Below are positions 1 to 9,650 of a stretch of DNA of 19,381 bases, in pieces. Every line of letters starts with the position of its first letter. Positions within the stretch are counted from its first letter, which is position 1. The notes under the pieces are model-generated. The model was given only the letters and a program-made list of their open reading frames with translations. It was not told the DNA's origin and did no database searches. Source of the DNA: Pseudanabaena sp. UBA1465. GTDB taxonomy: Bacteria; Cyanobacteriota; Cyanobacteriia; Pseudanabaenales; Pseudanabaenaceae. The position numbers and the translations under genes were made by a program. The stretch is taken from the NCBI GenBank assembly GCA_002325645.1, contig DCSN01000117.1, forward strand, positions 16,163 through 35,543, written 5' to 3'.

Positions 1-58
1 CGCCTCTTAACTATTTGGGTTTTGATTTGTCCTAAAATAGATGACTACGACTATAAAT

Positions 59-64
59 TATAAT
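59..64 (+). promoter_or_regulatory. possible -10 element upstream of hpsA
   Basis: A consensus TATAAT lies 58 bases before the hpsA start codon in an AT-rich leader. I see no convincing -35 hexamer at 16-18 bp spacing, so this is either an extended or activator-dependent promoter or chance in AT-rich DNA. The rest of bases 1-122 shows nothing else that I can name. Confidence 0.3.
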
Positions 65-122
65 TTTTGCAATTTTTGCCCATTGCTTGGGTAGTATATT
101 GCTGTCAGGTTGGTAAAAGTGT

Positions 123-3100
123 ATGTCTGATTCTAAGCAAAGCCGTAAAATTAATCGCTTTTTTGCAGAGTTTATTGCCAAATTAAGAAAATGGCTTAAT
201 AAAATCGGTAGTCCTGTGCGGATTAGTCGGCGCTTTGTGCGACAGTTGCTAGGCTCAACGCGGGGACGCGGTAAAGGAGTGGCGGGCTTTGTATTACCAA
301 CTGTGACACTTGTTACGCTTGTGGTGACTCTACTCGTGGTTACTACTGTATCACGATCGTCTGAACGAGCGCAGACTGCGGCTAATGCTAGACAAGAACA
401 AGTTTTTAGAAGTGCGGCTACACCAATAATCGATCGCGCTAGGGCAAAAATTGATGCTTTGCTTAGTGATGGTAAACTGCCGCGTACCACACCACCCGAA
501 CTTACCCTTGATAGTGTGATTACTAGCGATAGTGGCAAATATACTCTCCCTGACGAAACGCGGTTACAACTAGTCTACGATTTTCGTGGCTCATCATCGC
601 CCACGGTTCCCGATGGCAGTATTAACGTTAACGCCGCCCAAATTGAGAATCGGGAATATGTCTCAACGGCATGGAAGTTTCCCGTTGACACCGATAATAA
701 TGGCAAATTTGACTCCTACGGCTTATACAGCATTCTCTTCCGTACCCGTCCACCCACAGTTACAGACCGCCCGATCTCACCCATTGAGTCTAGAACCTTG
801 CCAATGGATGAGACAACGCTTTCAGGGGCTTGCATCTCCACGGGGGATGTAACGAATATTGCCAGTGATGGCGGTTGGACGGTATCCAGTGACAATCGAC
901 TTCGTAAATCATTTTTTGTCTATGCGGTAACTTTACCAATTACAGATAGCGGTAGCTTCCCTGATGACACGACCTTAGCGGCAAGTTATGAGACTTATAA
1001 TGGCGTAGCTTCCGTTAGTGCGGTGGAACTTCAGCAGGATCGGGCGCGATCGCCGCAAAATAACAACGCTGTATTCTTTGAAGGCGATACCGAACTTGTT
1101 AATATTGCTACCTTCCGTATTAATGGACGTATTTACAGTGCAGGTAATCTCATGGTTGGGGCTGCATCAGGAAACCCGATCAGCTTCTATCAAGTTAGCA
1201 GTTCAGGGGGAGAGTTTAATGGTAGCACTACGACTAACCCTGACTTATTCGGTTCTTGCTATTACGAAAAGAAAAATAGTGAAATTGCTGTTGCGGGGAA
1301 TGTGGTTGAGGGCAATGCTGTTGTTGATGACCCTGCAACGTTATCTACAAATACGAATGTATCAGTTGATTTGTTTAGAGGGCAGGGTGTACCACCTGAT
1401 ACAGTAGCAGGTGGGCGTGTGATCATTAGTGATACTGGTAGCGCTGACACCTCTACGGTTAGTAACAATGGCAGCATTGATATTCCCAAAAACCGCAGTT
1501 CAGGATTGGCAGTCAATGACTTTGAACTTAATCGCCGCATTGGTCGCTTAGTTGATGCCGCGATCGCCCGTAGTACTGTGACGATTCCTTCGCCGATTCC
1601 ATCGAACTTTACATCCGCAAACCTCACCTACAGCCCCAGCAATCAAGGCGATCCCACTTCCGTTAGAGAAGATTTGTTCAAGCGCATTTCAGATGAAGCA
1701 CTATCCTCTAATACAGAAGTGGAAGTGGCGAGACGCGCTGCTCTAACTGCCTATTTTGGCGAACGCACCCGCAAAGTATCATTCCGTGACGTTCCCTTTA
1801 CTACTGCAATTCCGCCTACAACTGCTGATCCCACAACTCTTTTCACCGAAATTCCTGTGGCGGGACAACCCGCCGATCTAGCGCCACCGATCGCTTGGAT
1901 GCTGCCATCCTATGCCAATAGCAACTATGGCAAAGCCGTTGGCAGTTTTATCTTATCTTCAGGTGCAGGATTTGATGGCAAAGGTGGCATCTTTGATTCC
2001 ACCAATGGCGTATCCCTCCTCACTTTAAGTTCTCCCAACCGACTAGCTCTATTTGCCGCCGATCCTATTGAGGTGGCGAAAAACAATGAAAGATTTTTGG
2101 GCGATCGCGTCCTTGTTGGCAATGGCTTGCCTGCAAAGTGGCTAAAACTGAATACGGTTTCAGGGTCATTAGAATTTGTTGGTGAAACAGAACCGAATCC
2201 ACTTACTACAAATGCTTCCGTATTTTGGAACAATGCCAGTGACACTAGCGGCGCAACTGTCAGTACTTCAGAGCGCTATCGCGTCACCAGATCCACGCCA
2301 CTGAGTAACCTTGGTGTAACCGATCGCGGTGGTTTCTGGGAAATTTCCGCAGCCCTCGATCCTTCCATCACCGATCCTACCGCCCCCACAAATAAAACAC
2401 CAGAGCCAGCACCGCGTACTGGTGGTCTGCGCGTTGTCACCAATGCAGGTATTTACAGCCGCGATATTGCCGATACATTCTTACCCCGCTTCCGTACTGG
2501 CTTTGGCGACGATCGCACTAGTACCGATCTAAAAATCCTAAGCATAGACGAGTCCAGCGTTCCTCTATGGAATGGTCAAGCCATTGATAATCCAATTACC
2601 GACATTGACGAAACAAAATTTGCTCAACTCAGGTGCGATTCAACCTCAACAGCGATTGACAAAGGCTGTGTAGACGATGGTAGAAATTATGTAGTTTGGT
2701 CAGACTCCATGCCCATGTCACCAGCAGCGATCGCCACTGACGATCGCAAGGGTGACTTGCAAATGCGGGCAACGGCGATCTATCACTACAAATATGACGC
2801 TTACAATGCGATCGGTGAACCTAACAATTACCAAGCACCGATCGCCTGTGTCAGCAGCTACTACGACCCCTCTAATGCTATTACTGCCAAAAATGCACCA
2901 GTTGGCGCAACCACTGCCCCTTGGAATGCCGATCCTAAAGGGCGCTCTAACAATGGGCTGGTCTATAGCGTTGGCAGAACCGCCGCATCCACCGATGTCA
3001 CCTTTAGCAACATTGCATACGACACTACATCGGGCTTGTTCTATGATTCAAGCGTTAGCACCGCAAGTAGTGGCATCTTTAAATTTACCAATGCGGCTAT

Positions 3101-6100
3101 GGCGGTCAAAACCAGTGGCTCCTATGGTCAAAAGTTAGCTTATCAAGCTAACTTGATCTTCCCCAATGGACGTTTTGCCAATGAGTCGTTGCGCGAAGTC
3201 CTCAAAAAGATCATTAATGGTGGTGCAGCCAGTCCCGCCACTGCACTTTTGACCCTGCCCCAACAGTCCACCATTGACTCCAATCTTTGCGCCTTACAAA
3301 TTCTTGACGGCTCCATCGCCCTTGCCAATACCAGTGCCACCGCCGCCGCGATCACCCCCACCGCGATCGCTGGAAATACGGCCCTTAGCTTAGCGCAGAT
3401 CCCTCACGGAGCCTTCCATGAGGGCGCATTTCTCGATGGGCGTGAGGTCAAATCGCTCAATCGCAACGAGTCACTGACCGAAGCGGCTGTTGGTAACGAG
3501 CCAAGAGTTAATGACACGGCTGACTCGCAGGGCTTAGCCCTAGTCGCCGCAAATCGCGGTGATATTTACGATTTGGAACTAGAGCAGCGTCAACCTCTGG
3601 AAATTCGTACCACCGACATTGATATGGATCGCCTGCGGGGGGCGAAGATTGCTGGTGGCAATAATACTGGGGTTGCCACTGACTATTTACTTCCCTATAG
3701 CGGCGTTGTCTATGCCACCCGTGAAGATGCCCTCGAAGACCTCAGCTATTTTGACCGCAATGCCACTACCCTTGCCCCCATTCTCACACCTCTAGCCAAG
3801 CGCAAAAACCTTAGCTCCACCGATTTTCTGCTTGACCCCACGCGCAAGCCTACCAGTATTCGCCTGATCAATGGCTATCGCCTCTGGCGCAGCGCTTTAA
3901 CTAATACTACTAACCTCAGTAAGATCAATAATGAGTTGCCCGTATCCGATGCTGACTATACCAATGCAGCTTACAAATGGACAGAAGCCACCAAAGGCGA
4001 AAAAGGCTTAACCCTTGTATCTAATCTGCCCGTATATGTCAAGGCGCAAAAAGATCCTAAAACTACCTCTTCGCTAACCAGTGCTGTCCCTGCTTTTAAT
4101 AAGCATACCCGCGAAGAATTTACACAATTGCTTAATGATGATTGGAGCAACTTCTATCAACGCCATGCCAACAGCACGAATAAACCTAGTAATGGCGCTA
4201 GTTACGATCCTGACAACGGCAGCAAAGATGCCCTAAACCCCAACTTTGCCTGCCGCCCCGCCCAAAACCCCACCTGTCTAAAGGGTGATGAATGGCGACC
4301 TGCAACGGTTTTGGCGGATGCGGTTACGGTGCTTTCTGCCAATTTCCGTGATGGCTATCGCACCGATGGCGACTTTGATCTACGGAATAATGCCAATACC
4401 TCAACTAGCATTAATTGGCAATCGCAATTAAACCCTGTGCGCTATCCCAACGATCCACTCAAGGATAGTACCTATGTCTTGAATCGCCGCCGTTCTGGAT
4501 TCTTTAATAATAATTTTGCCACGAGCGCTCTCTGGCTCAATCAGCGTAACTCTGATGGAGTCGCCGTTCCCAATTCTGACTTTTGGCCAGCCAACCCCGC
4601 AGCTTCTCCTCCTAACAATGGCAACCTTGCTAGTTACAATGCCAATGGGGTTACGCCGATCCAACGACGGGTTAGCTTTAGTGAATATGGCATGGAGATG
4701 TGCCGCAAGTTTCCTATTGGTGAATGTACTTTCTCGGATTGGGTCAAGACTGGCGCTGGTACAACTACGTTACCCGCATTTAATGCCACGACTGGGGCTG
4801 TCTCGACAGCAGCAGGCGCACCTCGATATATCTCTAACGAGGATTCGCGCTATGCCAGAAGGGTGTCGTTCTTGCGCTTTGACGATATCTATAAAGATGG
4901 CAACCAACAACTAATCTTTGCGGGTAGTTGCACTAACAGTCCACCTGTTGTTTTCCCGATCGATCTTGCGGTAAATAGTGGTGCTAGCGCTGATGGCTAT
5001 ACTTATCCCCATGTGCTTGGGGATCTCAATACTCCCTTTGACCTTAACAACAATCATAGTTACGGCACTGTCCCCTGTCCTGAAAGGGGCATCATGGTCA
5101 GTATCACTAGTGGTAATCAAAACGCACCAGAAGGACGTAGACGCGATCAAAACTCTAACCTACAAACCCTTGAAGCTCAACTAGGCAATGATGATTTGCC
5201 AGTTCCTAACTTTACAAATGCAAATAGTGTCACCAATGCAGGTGACAATGCAACTTCCACTGCGGCTCCGCTACCCACTAACCGAGGTGGTCGCAGTACA
5301 AATAATGCTGTTTACAGAAGGTTTAACTTTGATGTCGGCATCACTGCGGGGGATAGAGCTAACTTAGCCGCAGGCAGCACAATTAGGGTTAAGGTGACAC
5401 TTTACCCCGTTAACGCTGTTCCTGGGCAAATACCACTAGTCGCCCCAACAACTGGTTTTCAGGCAGTGCCAGCATCAACGCCCACTAATTTTGCATCAAT
5501 GGCTGACTTGATCGCGGATGCCCAAACTAAAGCTGACTATATCAACCGACTCTATAACCCTGCAAACGCTGCTCTAGCGATGTCTGCCCCTAGCGCAGTC
5601 AATATTCAATCGAGTGTAACGGGTACAGATAACCTTGGTAGCATTACCACTACCCCATCAACTATTTCTAGTATTGCGGTTACTGCCAATGGCGGTCAAT
5701 ATCCACGCCTTCGCGTTGGTGCAAATAGCCCCGAATCCGTCATACCTGAAGATGCCGCCTGTACAGAAGATCGGTATTGTACGGTATTAACATGGACAGG
5801 ACCAACTGGTACTACTGCCGATCCTAATACCAAAACCGTAAGTGTGTTGGTAGTTCGCGATAGTGCCAACGAGTCAACTAATAGTGCTAACGAAACGTTC
5901 CGTATCCGTCTCGATAACTTGAAAGGACCTCAAGCCTTCTACGGCAATCGCGAGCGTACAGGCACAATCCAGACCGACAATCAAACTCCTACTTGTGAAT
6001 TGGGATTAACTAATACAAATAACGATGATCGCATAATCACATCAGCAGCTACTTGCCCCACGCCCACGCCAACGCCAACACCAACGCCAACACCAACACC

Positions 6101-9100
6101 AACACCAACACCAACACCAACACCAACACCAACACCAACACCAACGCCAACGCCTGGTGGTGTTACCACAATCAGCACTCCCGTATTTGCCAGTTTGCCA
6201 AAGGCATCTGGGTTGCCCTTCTCAATGATTTCATCCCCTGCGGCTGCCTATCCCTTCCCCCACGCCTCTGGCGATATTTATAACCGTCCATTTTTGCCAC
6301 CATCTGATTTAGACAATGGCGGTACACATGGCGGACGTTATGTATGGGGAGAAGATGTTAATGGCGATGGCAGCATTGACCTGAACGTTCCCAATGAAAA
6401 TATTTTCCCGAATATTCCACCCCGTTCAGGATCGGCGGGTGAGATCCCCATGCTGCCTGGTAACTTGAAGCAACCCGTTACTGAGAATAATGGTACTACT
6501 GCTAACTCTCAGCAGATGAAGCGCGATCGACCAGGTAATGCAAACCGCACCTTGTGGTATCGCACATCGGATTCTAATAGCAACTACTTGGGTGAAGGCG
6601 GCAACATTAGACATCAGAACAATAGCAACCTGTTTATTAACAACCTCAGTTTCCCTGTCATTGGTGGCGGCGCAAGTGGCTTTAGAGCCAACCTCAACTC
6701 CACTGGCAGCCTAGTCTTGCCGCCCACGCCCTGCATCAACCTCAGCAACGGCACGGTGGACGATCGCTGCATCACCAAGCCCTATGACTTTAATACTAGC
6801 GTTGTCAAGTCGCCCGACCCCGATAGCACTGTCACCCTGCTCAACCTCAACCTTCCCTACAACCCCCACTTCCCCTCCGACAACGGTAGTCGTATTAACG
6901 GCAAAAGCACAGTCCAACCCGCCACTAGCTTTACAGTTTGTGGTGGTACTGGCAACACCCCCAAATATCAAGCGATCGAGCGTCCATCTCTCGGCAAAAC
7001 TGACATTAGCGCCAGCAGTTGCCCCCAAGGAGCAAATAGCCCTGGTCTAGCGATCAGGAACTTTATCGGAACCACATTACCCACTGGCACTGGCACAACC
7101 CTAACAGGTGGCACGGGCTTACTCAGCGCCAAGCTCAACCCTAATAACACTGGCAGTGACAAGTTCATTGGCTTAGTTCCTAATGTTACTAACCCCGCAC
7201 AAATCACCGCAACACCAACACCAGTCGCGGCGGGGACTGTTCCATTACCCGTCACTGTTGATGCCCTAGTGCGCGGCGCGATTCCATTTACCGCCGCAAC
7301 CAACACCAATTTGCTAACAGCCACTGTCGGCACAACAGGGGTTACTTTCACCAACGATCAAGAGGTGCGCGTATTCCCCGTTAGCAAAAATGGGCAGTTA
7401 CCTAAATATACCGAAGCATTTAGCTTTACAAACAGTGCAGTTGCTGACACCTTGGAATCAAGCGCAGACCTTGCCAATGGTGACTTAGTTCGATTCACCA
7501 GTCCACCTACACCTTTAGCGATTGATACTGATTACTATGTGGTGAATCTTTCAGGTACTCAATTCCAACTATCTGATTCCCTTGGTGGCACACCTCTAAC
7601 ATTTACTAGTAGTTCGGGTAATGGCACAGTCACCAAGAGACTTGATGTCAAATCAACTTATTACATCCGAGACATTCAATCTGGTTTTAACAATCAATTT
7701 AAGATTGCCAAAACTTCTGGCGGCACAGCCCTGAATATTGTGGATGAAAATGGTGCGGACATTGATGCTGCGGGTATTGGTAAGTTTGCCTTTAGCCTAG
7801 ACACGGTTTTAAGAGCCAAGAATACCTTTGCCGATAATCGGGTTCATGTTTATAACATTAGTAGCCTCGGCACAACTGACCCCAACTCCCCCGACCTACG
7901 CACCCTATCTGGCACACTGACCCTCAGAGCAAATTGCGCTGATCCAGTGACAAGTGCAGATAGTGCTTGCACACCCACCAGTATTCGACGTGGTCCCAGT
8001 CCTGTCTTTATTTTTAGAGGCTTGCCCAATGAAAGTATTGAATTTAAAGGACTACAGATTAAGCTCGATGGAGTTGATCCAAACAATATATTTTGGCTAT
8101 CCTCGCGTACCGAAGCGAGGCTAGACCCAGTTAAGTCAACCGCCGCTACAGCGAACCCTGCTAACAACAACTTTATTTTATTCCCAGGCGATCCCAATAA
8201 CCCTCGCGTTCAAATTGGTAAGCGGATTATCCTCACCGATGGCACAAATAATCTTCCTGCTGGCTTAGAAACGGGTGTTTCTTACTACGTTGCCTGTAAG
8301 ACAGGCAGCAAAGTGAAGCTATCGCTCACGCCACCACCAGCAGGAGGATTGAGCAACTCCGACTGTAACGACAACGTTGGTATTGTTAACATTGACGGTG
8401 ATGCCGAATTTAAGCTTGGTTCAGAGCCTAGCTTTATCTTCCAAGGTTTACTCGGTAGACCGAATATCCTTACTGGCAACTTCCTTGGCTACACCAATGG
8501 TACAGGCACGCCCACCGAAGACAACACAACGGTATTTACAACTAGAGTCGATCCTACAACGGGGCGCGACTTCAACTCCTTTAGGGGTGTGCGCTTCCTT
8601 GGTTTGTGGGGAGATTCCAAAAAGGTCAACAATGAGACCCTGTTTGTGGCAATGACCTCCGTTGATCAGCCCCAACTGCTGCCCGTAGTGCAACTCAGCG
8701 TACCTAACGCCCTTGCTAATAATTCAGCCGATATTCCACAACCAGCTTCTGTGGTAGATGATGGCGGCATCAACGGCACACCTCAAGGTACTGGCGCTAG
8801 TGCCGCCCGTTCAGGTCAATGGACAATTCGCCCCGTCAGAACTGAAGTGAATGTCTACTTTGTCGCAGGTAATAGTCCAGCCCGTAATGGAGTCCCATAC
8901 CGAGCCTCTAGTACCTTACTTGGCAGCACCGCCACTGGCATCGCCACCGATACTAACATCGGTGAGGCTAGTGGTGGATTGGCTAACTTTGTGAGGTTCC
9001 TAGAAAACTGGGATGATGTAAACATAAAGATCGCTGGTGGATTTATTCAAAATACAAAGAGCCGCTTTGCTACAGCACCATTTGTACCAACTGCACCGCT

Positions 9101-9560
9101 AGTTGGCGGCATAAGTGACACTACCACCGTATTCCTCAACCCTGCCCATCCTGGTACAGGTACTACCAACGGTCGCATCTCTGGTGGCTATAATCTTCAA
9201 TATCTCTCTATTACAGGTAGCCGCATTCCATATTATTCTGCACCTAACCGCTTATGGGGCTATGATGTGGGGCTGTTGACCCAGCAACCCGATCGCTTTG
9301 CCGAACGTTTCGCCGTACCAATCCCAGGGGCTAATGAGTTCTTTAGAGAGGTTAGCGCCGATGATAAATGGGTGGAGAGCCTGCTATGCGCCCTAGAGCC
9401 AGCAACAATCGATGAAAATACAAGAAAAGGTATCGGTGTTGTCCCAACCAACTATCGCCGCCGTACCTTACGCGGTACTGACCTCAAATCTAGTTGCAAT
9501 ACCTCATTCTATGGCGGTGCGGCTGCGGCTGATGGCACAATTCCCAATGTGTATCAGTAA
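123..9560 (+). CDS. hpsA: giant hormogonium polysaccharide biosynthesis protein HpsA
   Basis: Predicted exported, membrane-anchored protein of the hormogonium polysaccharide (Hps) system, which in filamentous cyanobacteria supports polysaccharide release and gliding. A basic N-terminus of about 50 residues precedes GFVLPT (G55/F56) and a hydrophobic helix (about 56-76). This resembles a prepilin signal, but the +5 Glu is replaced by Thr. Features I associate with HpsA are ERFLGDRVLVGNGLPAKW (about residue 655), LVSNLPVYVKAQ (about 1298), GDEWRPATVLADAVTVLSAN (about 1390) and, near the C-terminus, FLENW (about 2960) and WGYDVGLL (about 3046). Between them lie a Calx-beta-like stretch (about 1734-1965), a Pro-Thr linker (1979-2011) and an insert with three YY[VI] motifs (about 2470, 2512, 2720). 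At 3,145 aa it is, from memory, well above the usual family length, yet the frame is intact. The ribosome binding site is weak. It is followed 90 bp later by hpsB, which supports a shared role. Confidence 0.88.
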   Translation: MSDSKQSRKINRFFAEFIAKLRKWLNKIGSPVRISRRFVRQLLGSTRGRGKGVAGFVLPTVTLVTLVVTLLVVTTVSRSSERAQTAANARQEQVFRSAATPIIDRARAKIDALLSDGKLPRTTPPELTLDSVITSDSGKYTLPDETRLQLVYDFRGSSSPTVPDGSINVNAAQIENREYVSTAWKFPVDTDNNGKFDSYGLYSILFRTRPPTVTDRPISPIESRTLPMDETTLSGACISTGDVTNIASDGGWTVSSDNRLRKSFFVYAVTLPITDSGSFPDDTTLAASYETYNGVASVSAVELQQDRARSPQNNNAVFFEGDTELVNIATFRINGRIYSAGNLMVGAASGNPISFYQVSSSGGEFNGSTTTNPDLFGSCYYEKKNSEIAVAGNVVEGNAVVDDPATLSTNTNVSVDLFRGQGVPPDTVAGGRVIISDTGSADTSTVSNNGSIDIPKNRSSGLAVNDFELNRRIGRLVDAAIARSTVTIPSPIPSNFTSANLTYSPSNQGDPTSVREDLFKRISDEALSSNTEVEVARRAALTAYFGERTRKVSFRDVPFTTAIPPTTADPTTLFTEIPVAGQPADLAPPIAWMLPSYANSNYGKAVGSFILSSGAGFDGKGGIFDSTNGVSLLTLSSPNRLALFAADPIEVAKNNERFLGDRVLVGNGLPAKWLKLNTVSGSLEFVGETEPNPLTTNASVFWNNASDTSGATVSTSERYRVTRSTPLSNLGVTDRGGFWEISAALDPSITDPTAPTNKTPEPAPRTGGLRVVTNAGIYSRDIADTFLPRFRTGFGDDRTSTDLKILSIDESSVPLWNGQAIDNPITDIDETKFAQLRCDSTSTAIDKGCVDDGRNYVVWSDSMPMSPAAIATDDRKGDLQMRATAIYHYKYDAYNAIGEPNNYQAPIACVSSYYDPSNAITAKNAPVGATTAPWNADPKGRSNNGLVYSVGRTAASTDVTFSNIAYDTTSGLFYDSSVSTASSGIFKFTNAAMAVKTSGSYGQKLAYQANLIFPNGRFANESLREVLKKIINGGAASPATALLTLPQQSTIDSNLCALQILDGSIALANTSATAAAITPTAIAGNTALSLAQIPHGAFHEGAFLDGREVKSLNRNESLTEAAVGNEPRVNDTADSQGLALVAANRGDIYDLELEQRQPLEIRTTDIDMDRLRGAKIAGGNNTGVATDYLLPYSGVVYATREDALEDLSYFDRNATTLAPILTPLAKRKNLSSTDFLLDPTRKPTSIRLINGYRLWRSALTNTTNLSKINNELPVSDADYTNAAYKWTEATKGEKGLTLVSNLPVYVKAQKDPKTTSSLTSAVPAFNKHTREEFTQLLNDDWSNFYQRHANSTNKPSNGASYDPDNGSKDALNPNFACRPAQNPTCLKGDEWRPATVLADAVTVLSANFRDGYRTDGDFDLRNNANTSTSINWQSQLNPVRYPNDPLKDSTYVLNRRRSGFFNNNFATSALWLNQRNSDGVAVPNSDFWPANPAASPPNNGNLASYNANGVTPIQRRVSFSEYGMEMCRKFPIGECTFSDWVKTGAGTTTLPAFNATTGAVSTAAGAPRYISNEDSRYARRVSFLRFDDIYKDGNQQLIFAGSCTNSPPVVFPIDLAVNSGASADGYTYPHVLGDLNTPFDLNNNHSYGTVPCPERGIMVSITSGNQNAPEGRRRDQNSNLQTLEAQLGNDDLPVPNFTNANSVTNAGDNATSTAAPLPTNRGGRSTNNAVYRRFNFDVGITAGDRANLAAGSTIRVKVTLYPVNAVPGQIPLVAPTTGFQAVPASTPTNFASMADLIADAQTKADYINRLYNPANAALAMSAPSAVNIQSSVTGTDNLGSITTTPSTISSIAVTANGGQYPRLRVGANSPESVIPEDAACTEDRYCTVLTWTGPTGTTADPNTKTVSVLVVRDSANESTNSANETFRIRLDNLKGPQAFYGNRERTGTIQTDNQTPTCELGLTNTNNDDRIITSAATCPTPTPTPTPTPTPTPTPTPTPTPTPTPTPTPTPGGVTTISTPVFASLPKASGLPFSMISSPAAAYPFPHASGDIYNRPFLPPSDLDNGGTHGGRYVWGEDVNGDGSIDLNVPNENIFPNIPPRSGSAGEIPMLPGNLKQPVTENNGTTANSQQMKRDRPGNANRTLWYRTSDSNSNYLGEGGNIRHQNNSNLFINNLSFPVIGGGASGFRANLNSTGSLVLPPTPCINLSNGTVDDRCITKPYDFNTSVVKSPDPDSTVTLLNLNLPYNPHFPSDNGSRINGKSTVQPATSFTVCGGTGNTPKYQAIERPSLGKTDISASSCPQGANSPGLAIRNFIGTTLPTGTGTTLTGGTGLLSAKLNPNNTGSDKFIGLVPNVTNPAQITATPTPVAAGTVPLPVTVDALVRGAIPFTAATNTNLLTATVGTTGVTFTNDQEVRVFPVSKNGQLPKYTEAFSFTNSAVADTLESSADLANGDLVRFTSPPTPLAIDTDYYVVNLSGTQFQLSDSLGGTPLTFTSSSGNGTVTKRLDVKSTYYIRDIQSGFNNQFKIAKTSGGTALNIVDENGADIDAAGIGKFAFSLDTVLRAKNTFADNRVHVYNISSLGTTDPNSPDLRTLSGTLTLRANCADPVTSADSACTPTSIRRGPSPVFIFRGLPNESIEFKGLQIKLDGVDPNNIFWLSSRTEARLDPVKSTAATANPANNNFILFPGDPNNPRVQIGKRIILTDGTNNLPAGLETGVSYYVACKTGSKVKLSLTPPPAGGLSNSDCNDNVGIVNIDGDAEFKLGSEPSFIFQGLLGRPNILTGNFLGYTNGTGTPTEDNTTVFTTRVDPTTGRDFNSFRGVRFLGLWGDSKKVNNETLFVAMTSVDQPQLLPVVQLSVPNALANNSADIPQPASVVDDGGINGTPQGTGASAARSGQWTIRPVRTEVNVYFVAGNSPARNGVPYRASSTLLGSTATGIATDTNIGEASGGLANFVRFLENWDDVNIKIAGGFIQNTKSRFATAPFVPTAPLVGGISDTTTVFLNPAHPGTGTTNGRISGGYNLQYLSITGSRIPYYSAPNRLWGYDVGLLTQQPDRFAERFAVPIPGANEFFREVSADDKWVESLLCALEPATIDENTRKGIGVVPTNYRRRTLRGTDLKSSCNTSFYGGAAAADGTIPNVYQ
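6057..6155 (+). repeat. in-frame hexanucleotide tandem repeat encoding (Pro-Thr)16-Pro
   Basis: Ninety-nine bases of CCNACN units, mostly CCAACA in the middle and CCAACG or CCCACG at the edges, encode PT x16 plus a final Pro (HpsA residues 1979-2011). The uniform centre and degenerate flanks suggest expansion by slippage from the middle. Because the unit is six bases, copy-number change keeps the frame and would alter linker length only. Confidence 0.97.
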
Positions 9561-9635
9561 CTGAACCCTGTAAGGTTTTGAGATTGACAAAATGGCATAG
9601 ACATTTTGTCGATTGCTATTAGCGAACATTTACAC

Positions 9636-9640
9636 GGAGG
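9636..9640 (+). promoter_or_regulatory. Shine-Dalgarno site that fixes the hpsB start
   Basis: GGAGG lies 10 bases before ATG 9651, by far the strongest ribosome binding site of the four hps genes. It argues against the upstream in-frame TTG at 9606, which has no such site. A strong site here could set HpsB output above that of the very long HpsA. Confidence 0.7.
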
Positions 9641-9650
9641 ATCACAACCC

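Noticed and set aside
1262..2245. Antisense ORFs of 100-130 aa within hpsA
   Set aside because: Long open frames opposite a 9.4-kb gene are expected by chance, and their translations show no recognisable domains.
6057..6155. Possible CRISPR-like array
   Set aside because: The unit is six bases with no spacers; it is a simple coding tandem repeat.
5981..6178. 65-aa reverse-strand ORF rich in Gly-Val repeats, and a + strand Asn-Thr repeat ORF at 6053-6283
   Set aside because: Both are frame shadows of the hexanucleotide repeat in hpsA; there is no ribosome binding site and no family resemblance.
9606..9650. TTG start adding 15 residues to HpsB
   Set aside because: ATG 9651 has a strong GGAGG site, and the extra residues would lengthen an already long prepilin leader.
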